NCBI GenBank assembly: GCA_946406115.1
Contig: OX291547.1
Coordinates: 2,547,001-2,611,000 of the forward strand
Source: Apoda limacodes
Taxonomy: Eukaryota; Arthropoda; Insecta; Lepidoptera; Limacodidae
DNA: 64,000 nt
Direction of reading: 5' to 3'
Every line of letters begins with the position of its first letter. Positions within the stretch are counted from its first letter, which is position 1. Shown here in pieces: positions 48,003 to 58,715 of this stretch. The notes under the pieces were generated by a model that saw nothing but the letters and a program-made list of their open reading frames with translations, ran no database searches and was not told the origin of the DNA. The position numbers and the translations under genes are program-made.

Positions 48003-48092
48003 AAAGTCAAAGTCAAAATGTTTCATTCAAATAAGGATTTTACAATTACTTTTGAATCGTCAAAGTTATGAAATATTATTTTTTGAAGTAGT
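48003..48092 (+). repeat. solitary TCAAAG-family repeat
   Basis: AAAGTCAAAGTCAAAATG, then TCAAATAAGGATTTTACAAT, CTTTTGAATCGTCAAAGTTA and AATATTATTTTTTGAA. It matches the block inserted in the LINE tail at 22510-22600 almost base for base. Confidence 0.8.
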
Positions 48093-48384
48093 CGCCGTAA
48101 ACTCGCCAAATCGATTGCGCAATTGTAAGTCGCTAGTGTGCGGTGACCGTAGCTGCTCTAGCTATACAGTTTTAATTCCCAGTGTTCCTATCAGCGCCCG
48201 GAACATGGAAAGTGAAGGTCTATGCCGAAGAAAATATTGACAAGGCTGAAGCGATGTTAACATTTTAAAGTTATGAGTCAGGAATTAAACATTCAGATCT
48301 ATAAAATAGTAACTGGAATCTGAAAAGTCACATAGTAACCAGATCGGAACCAGTTGTGAGCAGTGTAACGAAGCTGTGTAGTGT

Positions 48385-48625
48385 AGTCCTTATCAGCCCC
48401 ATACTTCCCCAACGTTGGGGCACGGCCCACCCCAGCCATAACCGTATCCGCGGGTGATTTGGGCCCGCAGGCCCAGTGCGGATTGTGGATTGCCTCACGA
48501 TATTTTCCTTCACCGCTAAGCTCGTTGTGTAAATAATAATCAGTGTACTTGGGAATTTAAGAAAAAGACTCATGGGTCACACGCGGGCCTCGAACCTCCG
48601 CCACACAGGAGACAAGATGAAATCG
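48385..48625 (-). repeat. tRNA-derived SINE
   Basis: On the minus strand GGAGGTTCGAGGCCCGCG carries a perfect RNA polymerase III B box (GGTTCGANNCC) at about 48,590-48,600. It is followed by GTGAAGGAAAATATCGTGAG and GCAATCCACAATCCGCACTG, the body of a common moth SINE, then GGGCCGTGCCCCAACG. The A box is not clear. Lies just 3' of the RPGRIP1L coding end. Confidence 0.7.
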
Positions 48626-48756
48626 AAACCCCTAGGACACCCCGAATAAGTAGACTTGTAGTGTAGTGAAACTGTATAATATAGCTGCGTAATGTTGTGA
48701 AATGTAATTGTGTAATGTAGGAAGGCAACTCACTACAGCAAAAGTGGGTAAAGTTA

Positions 48757-48925
48757 TCATAGGTGCGAGCACTGGCGCACTAGATTCAGCCCGTCGACCC
48801 GTATGGCGAGCACCCCGCAGACCGCTTGCTGGCCACGCGTTGCTGCCGTGTGTATTGGCAGCACCTCCGTGTAGCTGTCGCCCTCACAGCACGCCAGGAG
48901 ATCACCAAGGTATAGGTACGCGTAA
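48757..48925 (-). CDS. Rpgrip1l: RPGRIP1L terminal coding exon
   Basis: The acceptor TACTGTACAG precedes position 48925. One base completes the Gly begun in the previous exon, then YAYLYLGDLLACCEGDSYTE, VLPIHTAATRGQQAVCGVLA and IRVDGLNLVRQCSHL, with the stop TGA at 48759-48757. It continues EDVG into YAYL, which matches the EDIGVAHVDL stretch of vertebrate RPGRIP1L. The gap to the stop (about 55 residues) is also right for the family's end. GC content is far above the flanks. A plus-strand open frame over the same DNA is a shadow. Confidence 0.85.
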
Positions 48926-48984
48926 CTGTACAGTACATTGTTGTATACGTATACGCCCGTAGTGATCTTTCCTTAATACTTGAG

Positions 48985-49500
48985 TGGACTAAAACTTTTG
49001 GCCTTAAAGTTAACCCTTTCAAAACGCAAACTGTTAACATTAGTAGTGCACGATTACTTACAAAAATTTACTACGATACATTACCCCCATTTACTTTGAC
49101 AAAATAGAAATACCATATGAATACCCTATGGATAGTACGCTTTCCTGGACTTCACAAATAAAGATGTACCTACTCTGTAGTTCCCTCACTTCGTAAACTA
49201 AAAAACTTATATCCTAATAGTTCTTGTTGTATTGTTCAATCCATCAACTCCAGCTTACCTTAAAAATCTTTTTGCATATCACATCTCATTACGTTCTTTG
49301 ACAAACTTTCTGCCTGCAATTTCTGCAGATTCCTCTCGCTTCTACAAGCCCTTTACGGTACAAGCTATTCAATTGTGGAATTATCTTCCTACCTCCATAA
49401 GAAAAGCACAATCACTAAGCGTTTTCAAGAAACTGATCAACACTCGTTTAATATCTACATCAGATCAATCGTCACCGACTGTATTTTACCTTATTTTGTA
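48985..49500 (+). pseudogene. LINE remnant in last RPGRIP1L intron (opposite strand)
   Basis: About 48985-49085 encodes WTKTFGLKVNPFKTQTVNIS, then SARLLTKIYYDTLPPF, the post-YADD region of a Jockey-type reverse transcriptase. About 49130-49160 keeps STLSWTSQIK. 49232-49500 encodes the C-terminal end with FTVQAIQLWNYLPTSIRKAQ, then SLSVFKKLINTRL and the stop. A large internal part of the thumb region is deleted. It is inactive and antisense to the host gene. Confidence 0.8.
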
Positions 49501-49504
49501 ACTA

Positions 49505-49805
49505 GACTTTGCCAGCGGCTCCGCCCGCCCTGAGTTTGGTTATCGGCGTGGAACTCCTTAATTATACTAATGAACTTTGCTATAGCAAGCTATAGCTACA
49601 TCTATTGTTCTTAAACTCTGTTATAGTTATTCCCGCGGGAACTTTTGAATATTTTGAGATAAAAAGAAGCCTATATGCTATGCCAGGGCCTAAACTACAT
49701 GTATGCCAAATTTCATCCCGATGCGTCTAGTGGTTAAAGCGTGATTGAGTAACAAACATCCATCCAGACATACAAACTTTCACATTTATAATATTAGTAG
49801 GATAG
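49505..49805 (-). repeat. full-length SINE-like element, ACTAATATTAT family
   Basis: On the minus strand it runs CCTACTAATATTATAAATGT, GTTTGTTACTCAATCACGC, CGATGAAATTTGGCATACAT-like sequence, GGCCCTGGCATAGCATATAG, GTAGCTATAGCTTGCTATAG, TTAGTATAATTAAGGAGTT and GGGCGGAGCCGCTGGCAAAG, ending TCTAGT. It is the best-preserved member in the window, sits in an RPGRIP1L intron and abuts the LINE remnant. Confidence 0.8.
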
Positions 49806-50118
49806 GATATCTAAGGTAATATTTGTATTCTATTTTATTGTACAAATATATTTTATTTCATGTTCGTCTACCGAAAATGATATGCAGTCATTGAATGGGT
49901 GACCGCCTTGACGTGCATTTTTCTGATTAAAGCGCTTCGTCTACTTCGAAGGGCACTTTTAACGATCGTTCATCAGATTCATTAGTTCAACTTCAAATTG
50001 GCGAACTTGACTTAATTTCTGATACTAAAGACATCATGCATTTTATGGCAGATAACCTACTTCTAACTTGTAGCCTAATTTGGACTATCATACATACAGG
50101 TATGTTAATCGAACTGAC

Positions 50119-50278
50119 CCCACGTCTTCGCAGCTGTCGAGCCCGAGCGGGTCCTCTGGTGGCTCGCTGACGACCGCGAACACGACGCAGTCCTTGGCGT
50201 TGGGACGACCGTTGCGGGGTTGCCGACACCTAGCCAGGTGGCCCAGGAGAGGGTACTCGTTTTCAGTCAGTTTGAAGG
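50119..50278 (-). CDS. Rpgrip1l: RPGRIP1L exon, second half of C-terminal C2 domain
   Basis: Acceptor TATATCCAG before 50278; donor GTCAGT at 50118-50113 (non-canonical beyond GT, moderate). Two leading bases complete a Thr with the previous exon, then FKLTENEYPLLGHLARCRQP, RNGRPNAKDCVVFAVVSEPP and EDPLGLDSCEDV, with two bases of Gly left over. VVSEPPEDP...CEDVG aligns with VVSDPPEDE...CEDIG of vertebrate RPGRIP1L, a family-specific signature. A 234-bp intron separates it from the upstream exon. Confidence 0.9.
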
Positions 50279-50512
50279 CTGGATATAAGTAAGTTTGATA
50301 TACGTGCGACTAACTGCTTTTAAAAGAGATTCAATCTTGAAGTAACATACAGAAGTTTAAGTAAACTATGGTACCCTATATCAACCGGAGGTTCGAATAA
50401 AACCATGATCTGAACATGAAGGCTCACTACTGGCAAACGATTATTCTTAATTTTTATTATAGAGTAGCACCAATTAACCTTCTATTTAAAAATTAAAGAA
50501 ACTCAAACTTAC

Positions 50513-50741
50513 TCTTCTTAAAGTTGAAGTAGCACTTGTCGACGTACTGCTTCGGCTTGGGCAGGCTGACCGGCGTCTCCAGGTCTGCGCCGTCGCGTCC
50601 AAGGAAGCTGTACGCGACATAGAGCCGCGTCACCGCCGTGTCCGCCATCGCCTCGCACTCCTCGTTCAGCGCGAGCCACAGCACAGTTATCGACATCGTC
50701 TGCGACACCGCCGACTGCATCTCGCTCATCAGGCTCATAGC
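50513..50741 (-). CDS. Rpgrip1l: RPGRIP1L exon, start of C-terminal C2 domain
   Basis: Acceptor AAATCGCCAG before 50741; strong donor GTAAGT at 50512-50507. Phase 0 in, 1 out. It encodes AMSLMSEMQSAVSQTMSITV, LWLALNEECEAMADTAVTRL, YVAYSFLGRDGADLETPVSL and PKPKQYVDKCYFNFKK. The run from ITVLWLALN to ETPVSLPKPK...YFNF is the characteristic start of the RPGRIP1/RPGRIP1L C-terminal domain, which binds RPGR in vertebrate RPGRIP1. It is the firmest single exon in the window. GC-rich relative to its introns. Confidence 0.92.
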
Positions 50742-51292
50742 CTGGCGATTTGGTCACAGACGAGAAGCAGGTAGTCAGAAGTCTGTAAGTGCGCTAGGTG
50801 AGATCCTACAGCAATTTTAGGTATTGAAAAATGTTTGAAGCACTCTATCAAGGGATTATCCAGTGCCCAAAGTTAGTAATGTGACTAAATTTTTTTCACA
50901 AATAAAATTGACTGCTTAAGTTGAAAGTAAAACGTTCAGTATGGGTTCAGCATACTAAACGTTTTACAGAATCTACAACAGTAGTTAATAAGGACTAGGT
51001 TACATCTAGTTGTGTCGTTCACTTGTGCCACTTAAACAGACAGCCAATAGAGAATCTATGGATATCAGGGTCAACTTTGTGACAGATCCACATGGTTAAA
51101 TCAATTGTCTTTCTTATTTCAATGCGACTTGCACTTTTAATGCAGTATTTACGAAGCCTTACGGTAACAGCACAATTTTGACCCCCCTGGAGTGATTTCC
51201 AGTGACCTTACTGCCATGTACGTAATGACCACGTTAAATAACATCATTTGTAAGTTAACTACGATGTAGCTGCGTGGGGTAATCTAACAGAC

Positions 51293-51444
51293 CTTGGGCC
51301 GCTCACTCAACAACTTCGACGGGCAAGTTACCTTTTCAGGAGGTTCGGGGGTGGGCGGTGTGGAATTTTTAGATCGTATTTTCACACTTTTCTTTGAGTG
51401 GTCCTTGCTCGGGGTTTTTTCCACTGCTTCAGGCGGAAACTTGG
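51293..51444 (-). CDS. Rpgrip1l: RPGRIP1L linker exon, Pro/Lys-rich
   Basis: A good acceptor (TTTTTTTGCAG) precedes 51444; donor GTCTGT follows AAG at 51293. Phase 1 in, 0 out. It encodes KFPPEAVEKTPSKDHSKKSV, KIRSKNSTPPTPEPPEKVTC and PSKLLSERPK after completing an Ala. The low-complexity, charged and proline-rich content fits the disordered linker between the C2 domains of RPGRIP1L. The assignment rests on phase and position more than on sequence similarity. Confidence 0.75.
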
Positions 51445-51781
51445 CTGCAAAAAAATTAATCAATATCACCACTTCGAGCAAATAAAACATCATGTTCAAA
51501 GACTTATATTTACAAAAATTACCCAACTACTTTAGGTAACTACCTTAAAAAAATCTATTATCCTTTTGTTAAACCTTTTCCTTTTACACAAGAGGTGCAC
51601 TGAAAATTTGTGACACCCCTAATCAGAAAAATAAGTTACTTTCGTGTAAACATACAAATATTTAATACGACTGGCAAGTATTCAAATGCCTACTTAGTTA
51701 AAGTTAAATAATAAGTAGGATTCAAGAAATATAAAAACAAATTTGAACTTGACATAAAATTAATGTAGTTAAGTAACTTAC

Positions 51782-51842
51782 CAAGTCTGCGCCAGTTTTC
51801 ATTTTGAAGCAGCTCGTGCAAACTACCTTTACCGCTTTTTCC
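51782..51842 (-). CDS. Rpgrip1l: RPGRIP1L small exon (61 bp)
   Basis: Acceptor CATATTTCAG before 51842; donor GTAAGT right after 51782. Phase 0 in, 1 out. It encodes GKSGKGSLHELLQNENWRRL and the first base of an Ala codon completed by the next exon. Phases on both sides agree with neighbours. The function of this segment is unknown. Confidence 0.7.
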
Positions 51843-52502
51843 CTGAAATATGAGTAGTGTTAATATATATATATATGTGTCTGTAACATCACAGATAAAT
51901 ATTTTATTAGCTAATAAACATAAAACGTCACATAAGTTGTCTGTAGTCACACAAATAAATAATATTATCTATTAATTTATCTTTTTAAAGTTTTATTTTT
52001 ATTATGAAATTTTGGTAGTCTGGGGTGGGGGAACGGGCACATGGTCTTGTAACCACCTGTGGATAAGTATTAAATCTAATATGTCTGTACTAAGACTGAA
52101 GTCAGATTTTTTTAGGAGGAAATTGATTGTATTAAATCTTATTTTTCTTTAAGTCCTAATAGCTTTTGACTACTGCTTCTTCAGTGAGTTGTGTATTATT
52201 TAAACCTAGTTAAGTAAATTCAAAACCTTTTCCCCTAAAGTATATCTACAACGTATACCTCAAAATTCTCTTTTGACTTAAGTAAGATTATTTAAAGACT
52301 TAAATAAGGTATGATTGAATAAACAAAAACTTTTCCAGTTCAACTTAAGCAAAATTTTGATTATTTAACGTTTTCAAATAATCTCAAGTCAAAAATAACA
52401 CTAAGTACTGTTCATTTTCTTTTTCAAGTAAATTTAAGTGATTGATTGCTTGGATAAGTAAGTTTTCATGCTAAATAGTATTAACGGGATTTTAATCAAA
52501 AT
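51843..52502. other. RPGRIP1L large intron, 3' part
   Basis: A (TA)n run lies at about 51,862-51,876. Otherwise AT-rich intron without a recognised element. Confidence 0.6.
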
Positions 52503-52970
52503 TTGCCAATCTGTCTACAAATAATGGATAAAAATAAAAAATTAAAAAGATCTGGTAACTTTCGTCGGCATGTCAAAAAGTACAAAAATATTACGTCTAG
52601 CAATGCGTCTAGCAGTAAAAGTTCACGAGAAAGTGCTGTTAGTGATGCCATAAATAGTAATGACCAAAATTTTAAAATATTAGATAGTTCAGGAAATGTA
52701 AAAATTGAGAGCAGTGACTCCGATTTTGATTTGACATCTTAATCGAAAGCTGAGGATTATGCTTATAACTTTAGAGCGGAATTAAGAGAGTGGGCGATCG
52801 TTTATAATACGCCACATACTGCGACTAATGCCTTATTAACAAATTAAAACCAAATCTTGTACCAAAAGATGCTAGAACACTTCTCAACACAGCAACATTA
52901 TTACAGGTTAACAGTTGTGGGAATGGAGGATGGATGCAAAATTAAGTTGGTCGGTCGTTTTTAAATGGTG
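52503..52970 (+). pseudogene. transposon-derived ORF fragment
   Basis: The plus-strand frame starts MDKNKKLKRSGNFRRHVKKY at 52524 and runs through a Ser/Asp-rich stretch (SSSKSSRESAVSDAINSND) to a stop at 52740. In the same frame beyond the stop it reads AEDYAYNFRAELREWAIVYN and THPHTA-like residues. After a frameshift it reads LKPNLVPKDARTLLNTATLL and SCGNGGW. The LREWA...YN...NALL...PKDARTLL pattern is typical of proteins encoded by a DNA-transposon family common in insects. The specific superfamily is uncertain. Broken by a stop and a frameshift and cut by the next element. Intronic and antisense to RPGRIP1L. Confidence 0.55.
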
Positions 52971-53190
52971 CAACAGAAGCAACCAGTTGAGCTGAAAGGC
53001 ATAGAGATAGTTAGAGATGGAGAAGGACGTAGGGTTTCCCTTTTTGTCCCTAGAAATTCCCAAAAGCTCCCGCAGGAATAAATATAATCAAATTACACGT
53101 AGCCTAACTATAGGAAAGCTTATTAGTATAATTAAGAAGTTGTTATAGAAATCCTACGCAGATACTCAAATTTGGCGGGTTAGAGGGCAA
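52955..53190 (+). repeat. 5'-truncated SINE-like element
   Basis: CAACCAGTTGAGCTGAAAGG, AATTCCCAAAAGCTCCCGCA, GGAATAAATATAATCAAATT and TTAGTATAATTAAGAAGTTG, then AATTTGGCGGGTTAGAGGGC. It shares the second half of the family at 6371-6655. Confidence 0.65.
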
Positions 53191-53404
53191 CGCACCCGTG
53201 GGCCACCGACCAGTTTACACATTTTAAATTGTTAGTGGTGAATTGGACCGAATATAGCGGGCCAGATTATACAAACAGAAAAATGATAGTAGTAAACTCG
53301 CCTAAGGAAACCGTGAATGTAAAAAATCTTCTGTCGCACATTGACCAATGACAGATACTTAAATAAAAACTTTTAAACCTACTTTAAAAAAAGAGGCTTC
53401 TCTA
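53191..53404. other. intron, nothing recognised
   Basis: AT-rich, no element assigned. Confidence 0.4.
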
Positions 53405-53880
53405 AAACTATTGACTGTAGATCGTTGACTGTAGTAGTTTATTTAAAAGATTAATAGATCTTATCGAGTTCTTTATTTGGGACGATAGTTGTCAAACTAG
53501 AAAGGGTTAGAACTCCGTAACTATTGGTTGTAGTCTAGTAGTTTATTCGTGGAATTGATAGATCTCATCAACATCTTGATTACTAATGACAGCTGTCAAA
53601 CTAAAAACGGCTATATCTCCGTAACTATTGGACCTCTTCTAGTTTGACAGCTGTCATCGGTAATTAAGATCTAGATGAAATCTATCATTGCCACAAAGAA
53701 ACTAATAGTCTACGACCAATAACGGAGATATAGCCCATTTTAGGTCATCAGCTGTCATCCGTAATCAGGATATTAATGGAATCAGGATATAAAATCTATC
53801 ATTACCACTAAGGAACTACAAGTCTACGATCAACAATTACGAAGATAATATAAGCTTTTCTAGTTTGACAGCTGTGATGG
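53405..53880. repeat. inverted array of four ~95-bp modules
   Basis: Two forward modules (about 53405-53499 and 53511-53602) are followed by two reverse ones (about 53641-53735 and 53746-53855). A forward stub (GGCTATATCTCCGTAACTAT, about 53609) and a reverse stub (TAGTTTGACAGCTGTGATGG, 53861-53880) are also present. Each module has an outer GACAGCTGTC palindrome plus TCAAACT, a GATAGATCTCAT-like middle and CCGTAACTATTGG. The centre of symmetry is near 53,636. It resembles a compound foldback transposon. Confidence 0.75.
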
Positions 53881-54171
53881 AATTTGATTTAATTTTTACT
53901 CCAGAGATAAATTAATAACATATAAATAAAATAAATATTCCTGGCAACCCTACACAGCATCATCCTGGTAGTCTCAAAAATAAACTACCAGGCAACAGAT
54001 ATATATATATAATCTGAATCTCAGAAACGGCTCCATAAATTTTCATGAAATTTAGTAGTCGTTAAATTGATCTAGCTAGGTTTCATTTTTAGAAAACGTC
54101 GTTTTATCCGTGTTATAAGGCAGTGATAAACTGAAAAGTATGACTCTTCTTGAAATCTATTGGCGAGTAGT

Positions 54172-54290
54172 AATAAGCAACACTTAAGCTTTTTGACAAT
54201 AGGTGGCGTTATTAAGCAACACTTAAGCTATTTGATAACAGGTAGCGTTATTAAGCAACGCTTAAGCTACTTGACAATCATTAGCGCTGT
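54172..54290 (+). repeat. 39-bp tandem repeat, 3 units
   Basis: TAAGCAACACTTAAGCT starts at 54174, 54213 and 54252. Units continue with TTTGACAATAGGTGGCGTTA or variants. They are diverged by several substitutions. Confidence 0.85.
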
Positions 54291-55449
54291 TTAAAAAAAC
54301 CGAGCATTTGCTCCGTCCTCCAGGTACTATTTACTTACATAACATATAAAGTTGTAAAAAATAATATTTTAGGTACTGTTATTAACATCCCATTAAATAT
54401 TGCACCCTCGCCGTCTAAAAATATTTTGTTTCCCTATCAAATAAAAGGAAGTTTAAAATCGGTCAGTCAATTAATGTCCTATTTAATGTAATATATATGT
54501 CCCCATTCTGATGTGATAATATGCTAAAGTTTTCAGAGAAAGACAGACACAACACAATACCTACCTACATATTAACTTGCCAAGTTATTTCATAAAATTA
54601 TTTACCTATACGCAGGTTAAAAAAAAAGTAGGTACATACGTACCGTTCTTACAACGTATCTTTAGTTCACTACGTAGTAGTTTATTCAAGTTTTGTAAAC
54701 TTACTTGTTGCATAAATCTTTCTAGCACAAACAATACAATTATATTAAAATTTACGGCAATTTAGTATTAAGTAAATAAAAAAAGAGTGTGTACAACCTA
54801 AATTGTCTTAAGTAGTAATAGATCAAATCTATTTTAAGGTCAACTTTAGGATATCTTGTCTTAAATAATCATACAAAAATTCTTGTTTGCTTTAACTTTT
54901 TCTGAACTAACATTAAAAATTCTATATTGTCTCAAGTCTTACTTCGTTAGGAGAAATATGATTTAACGCCATTTTACATCATTTATGATACTGATATAAA
55001 TATTATGCTAATTTTTAAAACTAACAAAATTGCTTAGAAGGGTACTTAAATTATAATAATAGACTTTGAAATTACATTAATAACATAAAAAATAAAAATT
55101 AAGTGGTTTCAATTTATTTAATAGCAAATTTAACATTTAGAACTTTAAATTTCAGGGTTTTTTAATTGGTTTTTTATATTTATTTTCCGTCTGTTTTGTA
55201 ACATTATCTGTCAATTTTAAACGAGAATAAAGCGTGCGTTTCAAATCTACAGTCAAACAATTCATCCTGTTTTTGATAACAATAAATTAGTAACAAATTT
55301 GTTCGCCACATTAGTAATAATCTATTATGGAATCAAATATGTACTAAATTCAACATTATTTTTCTTAACAATAACTACATAAAAGCAAACAAGTATTAAA
55401 TTTCATTTATGTAAGCCTGCTTTGAATCTGGACTAATGCCCTTTCTAAG
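54291..55449. other. intron, nothing recognised
   Basis: Very AT-rich. The open frame at 54577-54765 is low complexity and unsupported. Confidence 0.45.
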
Positions 55450-55722
55450 CCTTAACTAAGTATTGTAGATATCTTGAAAACTGTTGCTATGGATGAAGTC
55501 AACCTTCAGGAAGCCTTTGAAGTCTGTCTAGAGAATTTGATAATACTAGTCTCTCCTAAGTGCGACTGAAGTTTATCTACAAAGTAGTATGAAGTGACTC
55601 CTAATATTCTCTTTAAATCTGTGCCCATTTTTAGATATCCTGAGGGACATAATAGTTTTAGCCAAGACAAAAGCCCGGATTCAATAATTTGTCTTCAAGA
55701 TATCTACAATTCCTTTTTAAGG
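55450..55722. repeat. MITE candidate with ~30-bp inverted ends
   Basis: The left end (CCTTAACTAAGTATTGTAGA, then TATCTTGAA) and right end (TTCAAGATATCTACAATTCC, then TTTTTAAGG) are inverted repeats, perfect over 16 bp (TTGTAGATATCTTGAA). The 273-bp body has no coding capacity. No target-site duplication was confirmed by eye. Confidence 0.6.
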
Positions 55723-56954
55723 CTAGTCATTGCAACTTGGGGAAGATGGTCATTAAACTTAAGAGCAGGTTGAAATAAATAATAATTAACTGATAAGTTA
55801 ATATTGTTGAGTAAAGTTACAATCAGTACTTATGAATTATTTTCAGATTAAACACTTGTCTTGAAGGAGTACCAGAAGTAGAAGGATTAATTAGATAATA
55901 ACCTAATTGTAGCTTAAAAACATAGATAAAAGTGCGAGCTCTCCTCTAGCTACGTGCATATATATGTTTGTGATGTAATAGTGAAGGTTGTATACAGGCC
56001 TTGCAATTCTGCTAAAATTTTATTTTCTGATCTACATACGTGCTCATATTTACAGTCCCACCAAGCTTAGCGATACAGCGTAGTTATGCCATGCCAATTT
56101 TACCAGCATCTATATTCAGTAAAAATTACAAAAGTGGCGTTTTGTTGACCGACATAGTGTACATAATGCGGTAATCCTACGAAAGAGAAATAATGAACCA
56201 AGATTTGTACTGTGTTATATAGAATTTATGACTTTTTAACTTGGCAGGATCATGGCATTAAACGCATTGGAGCAGTCAACAAAACGAACGCAAAATATGT
56301 TTGTTGGACGAAGTTGGAAAATCTTAAAATAGGTTTACTACGGCAAGTAGGCTGTCATATAAACATTCTTTGATTGCACATTCAAAAATATTTTTTTAAT
56401 TTTATGTTACTATTTTTGACTTAATTTTTAGCTTAACTTTTTTTTAAATTATCATTTTTATCTGCCTCTCAATATATCAGCTACCTAAATGCGCTGGGTA
56501 ATTTAAGAAGTTTCTTACAAAGTATTATGACTTTTCTCTTTTGACATAATTCTATTATATAAATACTTTAAATTTACACCATACAATCATCATAATCACA
56601 TGATTAACGAAGCGAATGTAACAAACATTGTTCGGTTATTTCCGCGATGACGGAACATTTGATGTTACAGGCTTCCGGCTTATTTGTCTGTTAGTATATT
56701 TCGCTAGTAGACAGAGGGACAGACATCAAAGTCAAACCATTTTGGAATGAGGGTTCCATTGACTATTTAGTATTTTATATTATAACATATTCAGTTACAT
56801 AAACATTAAACTAATTAAATGATACCAACTTACCCCATCTGACGTGCGGGGTCTCATTTCATTGAAGAACTGTCGCCTCGCAGCTAAGCTTTTCTAAGGA
56901 GGAAATAATTCAATCTTAAATCTAAATACCTATGTATTTTCAATAATGTTGACA
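55723..56954. other. intron, nothing recognised
   Basis: AT-rich. No exon with a good splice pair and no repeat family assigned. Confidence 0.4.
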
Positions 56955-58715
56955 GACGAGTTGTAAGTCACTTCGATGTAGCGAAAGCTTTCGACAAAGT
57001 CTGTCACAACTGTTTCATTTTTAAACTGTACAACTTTCAGTTCCCAGATCGTCTCGTGCTCATCAGTCAAGACTATTTATCGAATCGTAGCTTTCGCTAC
57101 AAAGTTGAAGGCACTCTCTCTTTCCCCCGTCCCATAGAAGCAGGAGTCCCGCAAGGGTCCGTGCTCGCCCCCATCTTGTACCTTCTGTACACCAACGACA
57201 TCTCTAAAACGATAGGTACTGTAGAGGTTACGACCTCTTGTTAAGTGTAAAGGAAGTAAATATGCTAGCGAACGTTTTTCAAGCAGCAAATACTTCGTAG
57301 TGGTTTTATGAAAATATAATAGATGGTGTCAGTGTGTTTTTAAATAAAAACAATTGGAATTTAGAGTTTGTCATTATTTTTATATTGTTTGAGATTCCAG
57401 TGAAAATTATAGATCGGACAAGTCTATATAAATTTGGAGGGTCGATTCCTGTCTCTTTCAGGGAGCCCTAGAATTTGTAGAATGGCCTTATATTGCCAGT
57501 AGTCTTAGGGTAAGATACTCCAGTTTCCAAAATGCAGTAAGCATTTCCCGAGATCCCGATACCTAATAAGAAATAGGTAGAAGCAGCTTCTTTGCGCCCC
57601 CGCACGCGGCAGTACCCAACTTGCTCTGTTTGCGGACGATTCCGCTATCTATACCACCGATAGGCAAGTGAGTCGAATCACTAAGATACTCCAACCCGCT
57701 ATCTCCGCCCTAGGCGAATGGTTTCGGAAATGGAGAATCGAGGTGAATCCCGACAAAAGCTCTGCCGTCCTCTTAAAGGTAGGCCACCCTCCGCGGCCAT
57801 CTTCCCTCTCTCTCTTCGGTCGTGCCATTCCCTGGCAAAATAAGACCAAATATCTCGGTGTGACCATGGATAGGCATTTGAACTTCCACGCTCACACCAA
57901 AAAAGTCAGAGACCGAGCCGCTTTTGTCCTCGGTCGTCTTTATCCCATGATAGGCAAGTACAGTAAGATGTCGCTTAGAAATAAGCTGAATCTTTACACA
58001 ACTTGCATCCGCCGCATACTAGCTTATGCTAGCGTAGTCTTTGCGTTATTCAAGCGCAATCTCTACAAACTTCAGACCCTCTAAAACAGCTTCCTCAGAG
58101 CGGCATCCGGAGCCTCTTGGTACGTCCGCAAGGCGGACCTACACAGAGACTTCGAACTCCCCACGATTCCCCAATATTTCAAAGACCTGGCAGTCCGCTT
58201 TTTCGAGCGTACACAAAATCACCCGAATCGATTAATTGTGCAATCCGCAACGTATCATCCCCCCGATCGACCTCGGCACGCTCGTAAAACTATAGTTAGG
58301 CAGCTTCGGCACGTACTCATGGCCCCAGATGACGATCTCGCTGTCCGGATAGCGAGATTAGTCTCTACGACCTCCCCGAATAGGGCCTCCCTCCAAACAC
58401 GACGCCGACGTCCCGGGTTCGTCGGCGGCCACAAGGATACAAGAGGCATCAAAAAGTGGCAGGGCGCTTCTCGCCCCCACTCAATCGCAACCGCACCCGC
58501 GTAACGGAAAACTCCCCTCCTGGCGGTGACTCACTTTCGGGTTCGAGACTCACGCCGGTCGAAGGGACGCCCCCGAGAGCGACAACCCAAGCCGAGGCTC
58601 CCCCCGCGGGGAGCCCTTGAGCGTTGGGCGCTATATGGGCTCGCCCCAAAAGCCCGGTGAAGCAGTAATGGCTGCAAAAGCCAACTGCACAGTCAATTCA
58701 GAAAAATAAAAAAAA
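56955..58715 (+). pseudogene. Jockey LINE, RT to poly(A), antisense in RPGRIP1L intron
   Basis: About 56975-57240 encodes FDVAKAFDKVCHN, FKLYNFQFPDRLVLI, FRYKVEGTLSFPRPIEAGVP and QGSVLAPILYLLYTNDI. The frame is interrupted by a foreign block at 57209-57597. About 57625-58080 resumes with ADDSAIYTTDRQVSRITKIL, WRIEVNPDKSSAVLLKVG, TKYLGVTMDRHLNFHAH and RNKLNLYTTCIRRILAYASV. One in-frame stop (58082-58084) follows, then FLRAASGASWYVRKADLHRD, LPTIPQYFKDLAVRFFERTQ and the C-terminus to 58,503. A GC-rich 3' untranslated region ends in AATAAAAAAAAATG at about 58,706-58,719. It is fairly young but inactive, with the 5' end and endonuclease absent. Confidence 0.9.
57209..57597. mobile_element. ~390-bp insertion splitting the LINE reverse transcriptase
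   Basis: The ORF runs up to AACGACATCTCTAAAACG and picks up at CCCCCGCACGCGGCAGTACC. Together these would be one continuous reverse-transcriptase frame across the YTND-to-FADD region. The intervening AT-rich DNA has no coding capacity and no family that I recognise. No clear terminal repeats were seen. Confidence 0.6.

Noticed and set aside
48708..48962. Plus-strand open frame of 84 codons
   Set aside because: Shadow of the RPGRIP1L terminal exon on the minus strand.
50518..50757. Open frame on the minus strand rich in Gly/Arg
   Set aside because: It is the wrong frame of the RPGRIP1L C2 exon. The neighbouring frame carries the family motifs and correct splice phases.
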